Assembly: GCA_023420745.1 (NCBI GenBank)
Contig: JAEZVQ010000084.1
Location: 1-12,929 of the forward strand
Source: Actinomycetes bacterium
Lineage (GTDB): Bacteria; Actinomycetota; Actinomycetes; Actinomycetales; Actinomycetaceae
DNA: 12,929 bases
Direction: 5' to 3'
Positions 1 through 6,672 of the stretch are shown one piece after another. Made by a program: the position numbers and the translations under genes. Numbering within the stretch: position 1 is the first letter of the stretch; every line of letters starts with the position of its first letter. A model generated the notes under the pieces. It searched no databases. It was given only the letters and a program-made list of their open reading frames with translations, and was not told the origin of the DNA.

Positions 1-1
1 A

Positions 2-715
2 CGCCATATCGATTCGTCGTGGCTGTCGCGTGAAATCGTGTTCGGTATCCTGTTCGCAGGCGCCGGTTTCGCCTTCGCCCTCGCCCAGTGGCTGCGATGG
101 TTCACCAGCGCTGTGCGCCAAATCATCGCGATCATCACCGCGATGATTGGTGTTGCCTTCATCTGGGTCATGGGCAGCGTCTACATGCTGCGCACGGTCC
201 CGGCGTGGAACCACTGGACAACTCTCGCCCAGTTCTACCTGTCGGCGATCGTGATGGGTAGCCTCGCGATTGCTGTGGCGTTCACTTCCTACCCCCTGAT
301 CGCGCAGCAGTGGCCAGCGATTGACCGTTTTGTCACCCGCTCCGCTGCGCCCTCAACCCCGGCGATACGTGAACACACCGCATCCCTGATGCAGCGTGTC
401 CTCAAAGGCATCGGCATCGTTGTCATTGTCGCCATGGTTGCTCAACTGATCGTCCTCACACTGTCATTAATGCGTGGCGACACATCACCGAACCCCGCAG
501 AATTCGCCTTCCCGATGGGATGGTTCATCGTCCGCCTCGTCCTCACCCTCATCGGTGCTGCGGTGATGGGGTTCTACGTGGCAGGATCGGGCGCACACTC
601 CCTGTCGATCAAGCGGCTGTGGATGCTTGCGCTGACCTCCTACGTCCTCATCACGGCGTCGGAGATTATCGGCCGCTTCATCTTCTACGGTCTGAATAAC
701 CGCGTCGGAATCTAG
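2..715 (+). CDS. dmsC: DmsC-family membrane anchor subunit of a DMSO/TMAO-type reductase, 5' partial
   Basis: This is the 3' part of a gene that enters from the left edge; the frame is open from base 2 and ends at TAG 713-715, leaving 237 visible residues. The visible start has the SSWLSREI motif typical of DmsC-like anchors, followed by about six hydrophobic helices (visible residues near 13-31, 40-62, 75-97, 133-155, 168-190 and 200-225). Family members of roughly 280-330 residues anchor the catalytic DmsA and iron-sulfur DmsB subunits to the membrane and oxidise menaquinol. A GTG at 38 is in frame but lies inside the conserved motif, so it is not the true start. A TorD-type chaperone gene follows after only 7 bases, which supports a molybdoenzyme operon. 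The exact electron acceptor cannot be told from the anchor alone. Confidence 0.85.
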   Translation, partial: RHIDSSWLSREIVFGILFAGAGFAFALAQWLRWFTSAVRQIIAIITAMIGVAFIWVMGSVYMLRTVPAWNHWTTLAQFYLSAIVMGSLAIAVAFTSYPLIAQQWPAIDRFVTRSAAPSTPAIREHTASLMQRVLKGIGIVVIVAMVAQLIVLTLSLMRGDTSPNPAEFAFPMGWFIVRLVLTLIGAAVMGFYVAGSGAHSLSIKRLWMLALTSYVLITASEIIGRFIFYGLNNRVGI

Positions 716-722
716 GGGTTAC

Positions 723-1334
723 ATGCGTAGCGAACGTGCCCTCCGGCTGGCCACAGCCGGAGATATCCTCTCAGCGGTGTTCCTTGCCGCACCTCGCGAG
801 GACGCGCTTGCGATGTTCTTCGACCCTGCGATGATCGACGCGTGGCCGCTCACCGGGACGCTGACGAGCCGCGGGCTCAAACTCCTGCGCGATGCCCCTA
901 CCCCCGACACTCACGAAGCCGTCGTGCGCGACCACCTGCGGCTTTTCGGTGGTGCGGGCAAATCTCTTGCCTGCCCGTATGAATCACCGTGGGTGGATCG
1001 CGACGGTCTCGTCTTCGATATCTCGACATTTGACGTGCGCGATGCGTACGCCGAATATGGGCTGCGAGTCACCGCGTACAACCGCGAGCCGGATGACCAC
1101 GTGGGCTACGAACTCGCTTTTGTCGCGCACCTCGCCCGTATGATTGCCGAGAATCCCCGTGCCGACACCGTTGAGCTCACGAAGGTGATTACTCGCTTCA
1201 CCTCCCACCACCTGGCAGCGTTCACCCCGCAGCTTCGCGAGGCGATGACTGCCCACGCCGACACGGTGTTCTATCGTGCGATGGCGGAACTTCTCGGTGG
1301 CTTCGTCGCCACCGCCCGCACCTTCACCGCGTGA
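723..1334 (+). CDS. TorD/DmsD-family molybdoenzyme maturation chaperone
   Basis: The 203-residue cytoplasmic protein has the hallmarks of the TorD/DmsD/NarJ superfamily: an all-helical composition, a PYES motif in the middle (CPYESPW) and a later EPDDHVGYELAF segment matching the family's conserved E-P-D-H...E-L-x-F motif. These chaperones bind the Tat signal or apo-form of a molybdoenzyme catalytic subunit and hold it until the molybdenum cofactor is inserted. The ATG is preceded by AGGGG at 714-718, which overlaps the dmsC stop codon, so the two genes are transcriptionally and probably translationally coupled. The length fits the family (about 180-220). The client should be the catalytic subunit encoded to the left of the window. 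Assignment to the family is firm; choosing TorD rather than DmsD is not possible here. Confidence 0.85.
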   Translation: MRSERALRLATAGDILSAVFLAAPREDALAMFFDPAMIDAWPLTGTLTSRGLKLLRDAPTPDTHEAVVRDHLRLFGGAGKSLACPYESPWVDRDGLVFDISTFDVRDAYAEYGLRVTAYNREPDDHVGYELAFVAHLARMIAENPRADTVELTKVITRFTSHHLAAFTPQLREAMTAHADTVFYRAMAELLGGFVATARTFTA

Positions 1335-1407
1335 CACCCATCCTGGACGTGCCTGGCATATGACGATGCCGGTACCCGGTTGATTCACACAGGTGAGCCA
1401 CATGAAT

Positions 1408-1476
1408 GATGCCAGTGCGGATCAGTTGTGAAGACCTCAAACGAACGTAGTCAAACAACTGATCTGCACTGGCATC
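1408..1476. repeat. Long inverted repeat (22-bp arms, 25-nt loop) between convergent genes
   Basis: The arms are 1408-1429 and 1455-1476. They match over 22 positions with one difference, which is a G-U pair when transcribed on the plus strand. The arms begin GATGCCAGTG and end CACTGGCATC. The hexamer GATGCC also occurs at 1365-1370 and 1492-1497. The repeat lies between the convergent torD-like gene and the ABC permease gene. It could stop transcription from both sides, but neither flank has a clear T-run. A miniature mobile element or genome-wide intergenic repeat is an alternative. The region 1335-1529 otherwise holds no gene. Confidence 0.75.
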
Positions 1477-1486
1477 ACGTTTGCCC

Positions 1487-1514
1487 CCCCTGATGCCCCG
1501 TCGCGCCTCAGGGG
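1487..1514 (-). terminator. Possible weak terminator hairpin after the ABC operon
   Basis: CCCCTGA at 1487-1493 pairs with TCAGGGG at 1508-1514 around a 14-nt loop. On the minus strand it begins 16 bases past the permease stop codon. There is no T-run after the stem, so this is only a candidate, and it may act together with the larger hairpin at 1408-1476. Confidence 0.3.
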
Positions 1515-1529
1515 AGCCCGAGACTGGCT

Positions 1530-2708
1530 TTACGCGGATTGCGAGGAGCGGCGGCGGTTCCACACGTCGAAGGCAACCGCGAGGAGCAACACCAACCCCT
1601 TGACGATCTGCTGTGTTGCGGTGTCGGCACCGAGTAACTGCATGCCGTTGGACAGTACCGCCATGATGAGCCCACCGATGAGGGCGCCGGCGATCCGCCC
1701 GGTACCGCCGGTGGTGGAAGCACCACCGATGAAGCAGGCGGCGATTGCGTCGAGCTCGAACATGTTGCCTGCACCCGGTTGAGCGCCGTTCATGCGAGCC
1801 GAGAAGGCGACGCCGGCGATGCCGCACAGCAGCCCCATGTTGACGAATGTCCAGAAGGACACCATCCGCACGTTGATGCCGGATAGGCGCGCCGCTTCCT
1901 TGTTGCCGCCGATCGCGTAGATCGAACGCCCGAAGGTGGTGCCTTTGGTGACGATCCCGTAGACGAGGACGAGGACGGCGAGGAGAATAAGGATCACCGG
2001 CAGGCCACGCGAAATCGACAGTTTCCACGCGAACCACATGGTGACGGCGGCAACGAGAACGATCTTCGCAATCGCGACTGCGATCGGGTCGACCTCTTGG
2101 TTGTAGGCGATGCGGTGAGCTCGGTTGCGCAGCGTCATCACCGCCCACACGGCAACCGCCGCACCGAAGATCACCAGCGTGAACACGTCAAACCCCATGC
2201 CGCCAAGGAGCCCATTGAGGAACCCGTTGGCGATGGTGTAGTACTCCGAGGGGAACGGCGACAGCGAGACGTTGTCGAGGATCTTGTAGGTCAAGCCGCG
2301 GAACAGCAGCATCCCCGCGAGGGTGACGATGAAGCCGGGGATCCCGATGAAAGCAACCCAGAATCCGTGCCACGCCCCGGCAGCGACCCCCATGGCGAGC
2401 GCAGCGATGACACCGACCCACCACGGCATGCCCATTTTGATGACGAGGACACCGGCGACCGCTCCTGTTGCCGCCACGAGAGAGCCGACGGAGAGGTCGA
2501 TTTGCCCCAGCACAATCACCATCAGCATCCCCATGGCGAGGATGAGGATGTAGGAGTACTGCAGCACGATGTTGGTGATGTTGCCCGCTGAGAGGAACGA
2601 GGGCGACACCACGGCGAAAAATGCGACGATGGCGAGGAGCGCCACGAAAATTCCGCTTTGACGCAGATTCGTCACAAACGATCGCGGCATGAGTTTGGAG
2701 GCTGTCAT
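1530..2708 (-). CDS. mmsB: Multiple-monosaccharide ABC transporter permease (MmsB/GguB/XylH type)
   Basis: The 392-residue polytopic inner-membrane protein belongs to the branched-chain/ribose-type permease family of sugar importers. It has about ten hydrophobic segments, the conserved GQIDLSVGS motif near residues 68-76, IGGNKEAARLSGI in the loop that contacts the ATPase, and FIGGASTTGGTGRIAGALIGG near the C-terminus. It is longer than RbsC (about 320) and carries the extra mid-protein segment containing AYNQEVDP, as in XylH and MmsB. Its ATG overlaps the TGA of the upstream ATPase gene by four bases (ATGA, 2705-2708), which indicates translational coupling. It is the last gene of the chvE-mmsA-mmsB operon. 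The sugar could be xylose, glucose, galactose, arabinose or several of these; sequence alone does not decide. Confidence 0.9.
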   Translation of the reverse strand: MTASKLMPRSFVTNLRQSGIFVALLAIVAFFAVVSPSFLSAGNITNIVLQYSYILILAMGMLMVIVLGQIDLSVGSLVAATGAVAGVLVIKMGMPWWVGVIAALAMGVAAGAWHGFWVAFIGIPGFIVTLAGMLLFRGLTYKILDNVSLSPFPSEYYTIANGFLNGLLGGMGFDVFTLVIFGAAVAVWAVMTLRNRAHRIAYNQEVDPIAVAIAKIVLVAAVTMWFAWKLSISRGLPVILILLAVLVLVYGIVTKGTTFGRSIYAIGGNKEAARLSGINVRMVSFWTFVNMGLLCGIAGVAFSARMNGAQPGAGNMFELDAIAACFIGGASTTGGTGRIAGALIGGLIMAVLSNGMQLLGADTATQQIVKGLVLLLAVAFDVWNRRRSSQSA

Positions 2709-4261
2709 TCATCCACTCCCATCTCGGGTTCACGTGTCATCAAAGTCATGAGATTTTCCTGGGTGGCGTCCTCGCGGCGCACCTCGCCGGTGATTCGCCC
2801 GTACGCCATGACGAAGATGCGGTCGCAGATGCCGAGGATCTCTTCGAGTTCAGAGGACACGACGATCACCGCTTTTCCGCGCTGTGCCATGTCGTTGATC
2901 AGCGAATAGATTTCGTACTTCGCACCGACGTCGATTCCTCGTGTCGGTTCGTCGAGGATCAGCACCTCGGGGTCGGTGAACCACCACTTCGCCAACACGA
3001 CCTTTTGCTGGTTGCCACCCGACAGCGACTGCACCGGGTTTTCGATGGAGCTACACCGCACCGTCATCTGCTGGCGCAGTTTCTGGGCGACGTCCGATTC
3101 CTTCGACGAGTCGATGAAGCCCCTGGCGGTGACCTTCCCCATGGCGGCAGCGGTCATATTGTGTTTGATCGAAGCGATCTGGTTCAGCCCGTTGCCTTTG
3201 CGATCCTCCGAGGCGTAGGCCAACCCGTGGCGAATGGCGTCACCGGGATTGTGGAGGGCGACCTCACGCCCGTCGACGGTCAGTGTCCCCGAGCGCCACA
3301 GCCCCCACGAGCGTCCGAAGATGCTCATCGCCAGTTCGGTTCGACCCGCCCCCATGAGACCGGCGATGCCGACGACCTCGCCGTGTCGCACGTCAAGGGC
3401 GACGTCGTGGAGGACGCGTCGTCCCGGCTGCGTCGGGTGGTCGACATTCCACCCGGTGATGCGCAGCGCTTCACTGCCGATCTCGACCTCGCGTTCGGGG
3501 TAGAGATTCGACAGTGAGCGCCCGACCATCAGCGAAATCATGCGGTCTCGCGTCGTTGACGGATCACGCATGTCGAGGGTGTCGATGGTGCGACCGTCGC
3601 GGATGATGGTGGTGCGGTCGGCAATCGCCTCAATCTCTTTGAGCTTGTGCGAGATGATGACGATGGTGACGCCGTCGGCTTGGAGACCTCGAATAATGTC
3701 GAGCAACACCTTCGAGTCTTCGTCGTTGAGTGCCGCTGTTGGCTCGTCGAGGATCAACAGCTTGGCATCTTTCGACAGCGCCTTGGCGATCTCGACCATC
3801 TGCTGTTTGGCCACCCCGAGGGTCGAGATCTTGTCGGTGACATTGTCGCGCAACCCCACCTTTTCCAACACTGCCTGAGCACGGTGGTTCACCGCGTTCC
3901 AGTCGATTTGCCCCATCCGGCGTGGCTTGTCCTGCCCGAGAAACACGTTCTCTGCGATCGACATCTCCGGGATGAGAGCGAGCTCCTGGTGGATGATCGC
4001 GATACCGACGCGTTCGGCGTCGGTGACCGACTTGAACTCCACTGGCTTGCCCTCGTATTCGATCACTCCCGAATACTGGGTGTGGGGGTAGACGCCGGTG
4101 AGGATCTTCATCAGCGTCGACTTCCCCGCGCCATTCTCGCCGCAGATACTGTGGACTTCGCCGCGGCGCACCGTGAAGTTGACGTCGGTCAACACCTGTA
4201 CGCCGGAGAAATCCTTGGTGATGCCACGCATGACGAGCAGGTCATCGCATGTGGTCGTCAT
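2705..4261 (-). CDS. mmsA: Multiple-monosaccharide ABC transporter ATP-binding protein, two NBDs (MmsA/GguA type)
   Basis: The 518-residue cytoplasmic ATPase powers the sugar importer. NBD1 has Walker A GENGAGKST (41-49), a divergent signature LGVAKQQ (148-154) and Walker B LLILDEP (168-174). NBD2 has a degenerate Walker A, GLMGAGRT (301-308, arginine in place of the catalytic lysine), an intact signature LSGGNQQ (413-419) and Walker B VLILDEPTRG (433-442). This one-good, one-degenerate layout is normal for RbsA/XylG/MglA-class carbohydrate ATPases, so it is not a defect. GGAAGGA lies a few bases upstream of the ATG. The gene follows the binding-protein gene after a 40-bp gap and overlaps the permease gene by 4 bp, giving the standard importer order. 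The symbol mmsA is used in the multiple-monosaccharide transporter sense. Confidence 0.92.
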   Translation of the reverse strand: MTTTCDDLLVMRGITKDFSGVQVLTDVNFTVRRGEVHSICGENGAGKSTLMKILTGVYPHTQYSGVIEYEGKPVEFKSVTDAERVGIAIIHQELALIPEMSIAENVFLGQDKPRRMGQIDWNAVNHRAQAVLEKVGLRDNVTDKISTLGVAKQQMVEIAKALSKDAKLLILDEPTAALNDEDSKVLLDIIRGLQADGVTIVIISHKLKEIEAIADRTTIIRDGRTIDTLDMRDPSTTRDRMISLMVGRSLSNLYPEREVEIGSEALRITGWNVDHPTQPGRRVLHDVALDVRHGEVVGIAGLMGAGRTELAMSIFGRSWGLWRSGTLTVDGREVALHNPGDAIRHGLAYASEDRKGNGLNQIASIKHNMTAAAMGKVTARGFIDSSKESDVAQKLRQQMTVRCSSIENPVQSLSGGNQQKVVLAKWWFTDPEVLILDEPTRGIDVGAKYEIYSLINDMAQRGKAVIVVSSELEEILGICDRIFVMAYGRITGEVRREDATQENLMTLMTREPEMGVDE

Positions 4262-4301
4262 GGTCGTCCTTCCTCACCTCGATTCGCTTCGACAATGCGG
4301 C

Positions 4302-5462
4302 TCACTTGACGCCACGATCGACCTCTTCCTGCGTGAAGTAGCCAGAATCAATGAGGATCGACTTGATGTTGTCCTTGTAGATGATCTGGGACTTCAACAG
4401 GTAGGACGGAACCACCTTGACACCGTTGTCGTAGGTTTCAGTGTCATTGGCTTCCGGCTCTTGACCGTTGACGTACGCTTCGACAGCTTTGACGGCTTCT
4501 TCAGCGAGCAAACGGGTGTCTTTGAAGATCGTCGAGTGCTGGATGCCATCATTGATGAGTTTGACCGAGGCAATATCAGCGTCCATACCGCCGACAATCG
4601 GTAGCCCATCGGCAATCGTGGGACCGTATCCGGCGTTTTGTAGCGCGGTGATGATGCCGCGCGCGACCGGGTCGTGACCGCCGACGGTACCCGCGAGTTT
4701 TTCACCACCGGAGTATGTCGAGGTCAGCAGATCTTCCATGCGCTTCTGCGCGGTTTCTTGCGACCAGCGCAGAATCGCCACCTGGTCGAAACTCGTTTGT
4801 CCCGACTTCACCACCAGGGTTCCATCGTCAATGTAAGGCTGAACAACCGAGAGCATCCCCTTGAAGAAATGCCCAGCGTTATTGTCGTCAGGAGAGCCGG
4901 CGAAGAGTTCGATGTTGAGCGGGCCGGTGGGGCGGTTTGCCACTTCTTTGCCGTTCTCATCAAAAATACCAAGACCGTAGAGAAGCGCCTGCCCCTGCGC
5001 GACACCAACCTCGTAGTTATCGAAGGATACGTAGAAATTGACGTGCTCATTGTCGCGAATCAGGCGGTCGTAAGCGATGACGGGGATATTCGCCGCCTTA
5101 GCCGCATCGAGCTGGCTCGACAGTGCGGTGCCGTCAATCGAAGCGATGACGAGGACGTCGGCGCCGTTTGTAATCATCTGGTCGATCTGTTGGGTTTGGG
5201 TCGGGATATCGTCGTTGGCGTACTGCAAATCAACTTCGTATCCCTTCGCCTCGAGCTGCTCTTTCACCGACTTTCCGTCAGCGATCCAACGCTCCGATAC
5301 CTGCGTCGGCATCGACACGCCAACTCGAACCGTGCCACCGTCACCCGCAGCACTACCGGATGCGTCACCACCACCGGCTCCGGAACCGGCGCAACCACTA
5401 AGAGCGAGTGCCCCTGCGCCGATCATCGCCAAGGTCGACATCAACACGCGTGAGCGTTTCAT
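4302..5462 (-). CDS. chvE: ChvE-type sugar-binding lipoprotein of the ABC importer
   Basis: The 386-residue periplasmic-binding-type protein starts with basic residues, a hydrophobic stretch and a lipobox LSGC with Cys24 as the predicted lipidation site, so it should be tethered outside the membrane. A Gly/Ser-rich linker (about 25-43) leads into the sugar-binding type I fold: VGVSMPTQVSERW, QIDQMITNGADVLVIASIDG and a conserved AYDRLI segment, all typical of ChvE/XylF-like proteins. It captures monosaccharides and delivers them to the permease. The start has a strong AGGAGG at 8-base spacing. It is the first gene of the operon, with a consensus-like promoter and LacI-type operator just upstream. 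Xylose or glucose/galactose are likely ligands by family, but this is an inference. Confidence 0.9.
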   Translation of the reverse strand: MKRSRVLMSTLAMIGAGALALSGCAGSGAGGGDASGSAAGDGGTVRVGVSMPTQVSERWIADGKSVKEQLEAKGYEVDLQYANDDIPTQTQQIDQMITNGADVLVIASIDGTALSSQLDAAKAANIPVIAYDRLIRDNEHVNFYVSFDNYEVGVAQGQALLYGLGIFDENGKEVANRPTGPLNIELFAGSPDDNNAGHFFKGMLSVVQPYIDDGTLVVKSGQTSFDQVAILRWSQETAQKRMEDLLTSTYSGGEKLAGTVGGHDPVARGIITALQNAGYGPTIADGLPIVGGMDADIASVKLINDGIQHSTIFKDTRLLAEEAVKAVEAYVNGQEPEANDTETYDNGVKVVPSYLLKSQIIYKDNIKSILIDSGYFTQEEVDRGVK

Positions 5463-5502
5463 CGGTCATTCCTCCTCATCGAGTTCTGTCGCTTCACACT
5501 GC

Positions 5503-5533
5503 GTTCACATAACCAACCTCGCGTTATGTGAAC
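5503..5533 (-). promoter_or_regulatory. 11-bp inverted repeat in the chvE leader (auxiliary operator half-site or mRNA hairpin)
   Basis: GTTCACATAAC (5503-5513) and GTTATGTGAAC (5523-5533) are a perfect inverted repeat with a 9-base spacer. The second arm shares the left half of the 16-bp operator at 5526-5541. The first arm carries one further operator half (GTTCACAT) but lacks its partner. TTCACA also occurs at 5493-5498, 11 bp from the copy at 5504. In RNA the pair would form an 11-bp hairpin about 40 bases ahead of the start codon. Confidence 0.55.
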
Positions 5534-5541
5534 GTTCACAT
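5526..5541 (-). promoter_or_regulatory. Perfect 16-bp LacI-family-type operator
   Basis: ATGTGAACGTTCACAT is fully palindromic with a central CG, the form of operators bound by LacI/GalR-family sugar repressors. It begins three bases past the proposed -10 box, so it covers the expected transcription start, where bound repressor would block initiation. No LacI-family gene lies in the window, so the regulator must be encoded elsewhere. Confidence 0.8.
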
Positions 5542-5543
5542 TT

Positions 5544-5572
5544 ACGCTAGCGACACCACTGACCTGTGTCAA
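5544..5572 (-). promoter_or_regulatory. Sigma-70-type promoter of the chvE-mmsA-mmsB operon
   Basis: On the minus strand a perfect TTGACA (-35, plus-strand 5567-5572) is followed after exactly 17 bases by TAGCGT (-10, 5544-5549). TAnnnT is an acceptable actinobacterial -10. The predicted start lies near 5537, giving a leader of about 75 nt before the chvE ATG, with the LacI-type operator at the start point. Confidence 0.7.
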
Positions 5573-5644
5573 GTGCGACAAGCAACCGGCTATCCATCAC
5601 CGCCGCACACCAGCGGGACAGCACGAACTACAGCACCGGACGAG

Positions 5645-6508
5645 TCACTGCACCGGGCGCAGATCGTCGAGACGATTAAGGACGTATGTGGGGAGCTCAC
5701 CCTGTGCACATGTGTCAAGATCCTCAATCGATGAGTCCCCGGTGAGCACAAGCGCGGAGGGGATGCCGGCGCGAGCCGCCATAGCAATGTCGGTATGAAG
5801 GCGATCACCGACCATAATGCAGCGACGCGCATCCACCCCGAGCTTCCCGATCACCGCCTCGATCATCGCGGGATTGGGTTTCCCCACCGTCATCTGACAG
5901 CGCGTGCCGGTGCAGGCTTCGATGGCGGCGACGATGGAGGCACAATCAGGCTCCCCGCGCCCGCCAGGATAGGGGCAATACCGGTCGGGGTTCGTCGCTA
6001 CGAGAATGGCACGCCGGTGGAACCAGATGGCATCGAAGGCAATCTGGAGCTTCTCGTAGGTGAAGGTGCGGTCGTAGGAAGCGACGACGATGTCGATCTC
6101 CTCGGGATTGTCGCTGATCCGAATTCCTGCGTCACGCAACGCGGTGATCAGCACATCCTCGGCAATCGGATAGACGACTTTACCCGGGTGCGTGGAGGTC
6201 AGCCAGGTGGTCACTGCGGCGACAGTGGTGGCAATCTCATTGGGCGTTGTTGGCAACCCGAGCCGGGTGAGTTTCTCGGCGTAAAGAGAGGGATTCTTTG
6301 TGGGATTATTCGTCAGGTAGCGCACCGGAATCTCATGATCGCGCAGCTCCTCGATGAAGTCTTTGACACCGGGGAGAAGATGGTCTCCGAGGAAGATGGT
6401 GCCGTCCATATCGAAGATATAGGCGTCGAAATAGCTGTCGGGGCGCGACACGGTCTTCGACACAGTGTTCGTCACAGTATTCGCCATGACGCGCCGAATA
6501 GTATCCAT
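5645..6508 (-). CDS. HAD-IIA family phosphatase (NagD/AraL-like)
   Basis: The 287-residue protein has all four HAD motifs: DMDGT (33-37, Asp33 nucleophile and Asp35 acid/base), LTN (65-67), the motif III lysine in VGKPNP (Lys210) and GDRLHTD (234-240, Mg-binding Asp235 and Asp240). The C2-type cap between motifs II and III marks it as class IIA, like NagD and AraL, which hydrolyse sugar phosphates and nucleotides. The ATG at 6508 is chosen because AAAGGAAG precedes it; ATG 6487 is a possible alternative. The stretch before the HAD core is a Thr/Val/Asn repeat of unusual composition. It lies directly upstream of the sugar importer, where it may trim phosphorylated sugars, but the operator-controlled promoter separates them. 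The substrate is unknown. Confidence 0.85.
   Translation of the reverse strand: MDTIRRVMANTVTNTVSKTVSRPDSYFDAYIFDMDGTIFLGDHLLPGVKDFIEELRDHEIPVRYLTNNPTKNPSLYAEKLTRLGLPTTPNEIATTVAAVTTWLTSTHPGKVVYPIAEDVLITALRDAGIRISDNPEEIDIVVASYDRTFTYEKLQIAFDAIWFHRRAILVATNPDRYCPYPGGRGEPDCASIVAAIEACTGTRCQMTVGKPNPAMIEAVIGKLGVDARRCIMVGDRLHTDIAMAARAGIPSALVLTGDSSIEDLDTCAQGELPTYVLNRLDDLRPVQ
6447..6482 (-). repeat. Three tandem 12-bp repeats in the HAD gene's 5' end
   Basis: Three near-identical 12-base units (6447-6458, 6459-6470, 6471-6482; for example GACACAGTGTTC) encode the repeated residues NTV-T/S in the N-terminal tail before the HAD core. The unit length is a multiple of three, so copy-number changes would alter tail length without shifting the frame. 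Confidence 0.65.
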
Positions 6509-6544
6509 TGATCGCACTTCCTTTCCTTCACTTTCCACACAAAT

Positions 6545-6621
6545 TTCGACTGTGGTCGCCGATGCTATTCTCTGCCCCGCACAAGTCGCGAGACCAGTGT
6601 CGCACTGCGACCACAGTCGAA
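6545..6621 (-). promoter_or_regulatory. Perfect 15-bp inverted repeat upstream of the HAD gene (paired operators or leader hairpin)
   Basis: TTCGACTGTGGTCGC (6545-6559) recurs as its exact reverse complement at 6607-6621, 47 bases apart. Each arm is itself a partial dyad, CGAC-TGTG-GTCG, so each could be one binding site for a dimeric regulator; the centres are 62 bp apart, about six helical turns. Alternatively the arms pair in the RNA to close a large stem whose 3' end lies 36 bases before the HAD start codon. A weak -10-like TAGCAT lies between the arms on the minus strand. Confidence 0.6.
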
Positions 6622-6639
6622 TGGTTTGGAGAGTATTCG

Positions 6640-6655
6640 TTCGCCTCCCGGCGAA
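6640..6655 (-). terminator. Short hairpin after the membrane-protein gene
   Basis: TTCGCC and GGCGAA form a perfect 6-bp stem around a 4-base loop, 17 bases beyond the stop codon of the membrane-protein gene. There is no T-run on the minus strand, so this may be a weak or processed 3' end, not a classical terminator. Confidence 0.35.
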
Positions 6656-6672
6656 TCAGTAATGATCTGACG

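Noticed and set aside
1324..2148. A 274-codon minus-strand open frame overlapping the permease gene
   Set aside because: Its Arg/His-rich translation has no recognisable fold, and it overlaps the well-supported permease frame on the same strand.
2705..4261. Degenerate second Walker A of the sugar ATPase as a sign of inactivation
   Set aside because: Replacement of the lysine in the second domain is normal in this class of carbohydrate ATPase.
3647..4309. A 220-codon plus-strand open frame
   Set aside because: It is antisense to the double-domain ATPase, whose motifs are intact, and has no domain or convincing start.
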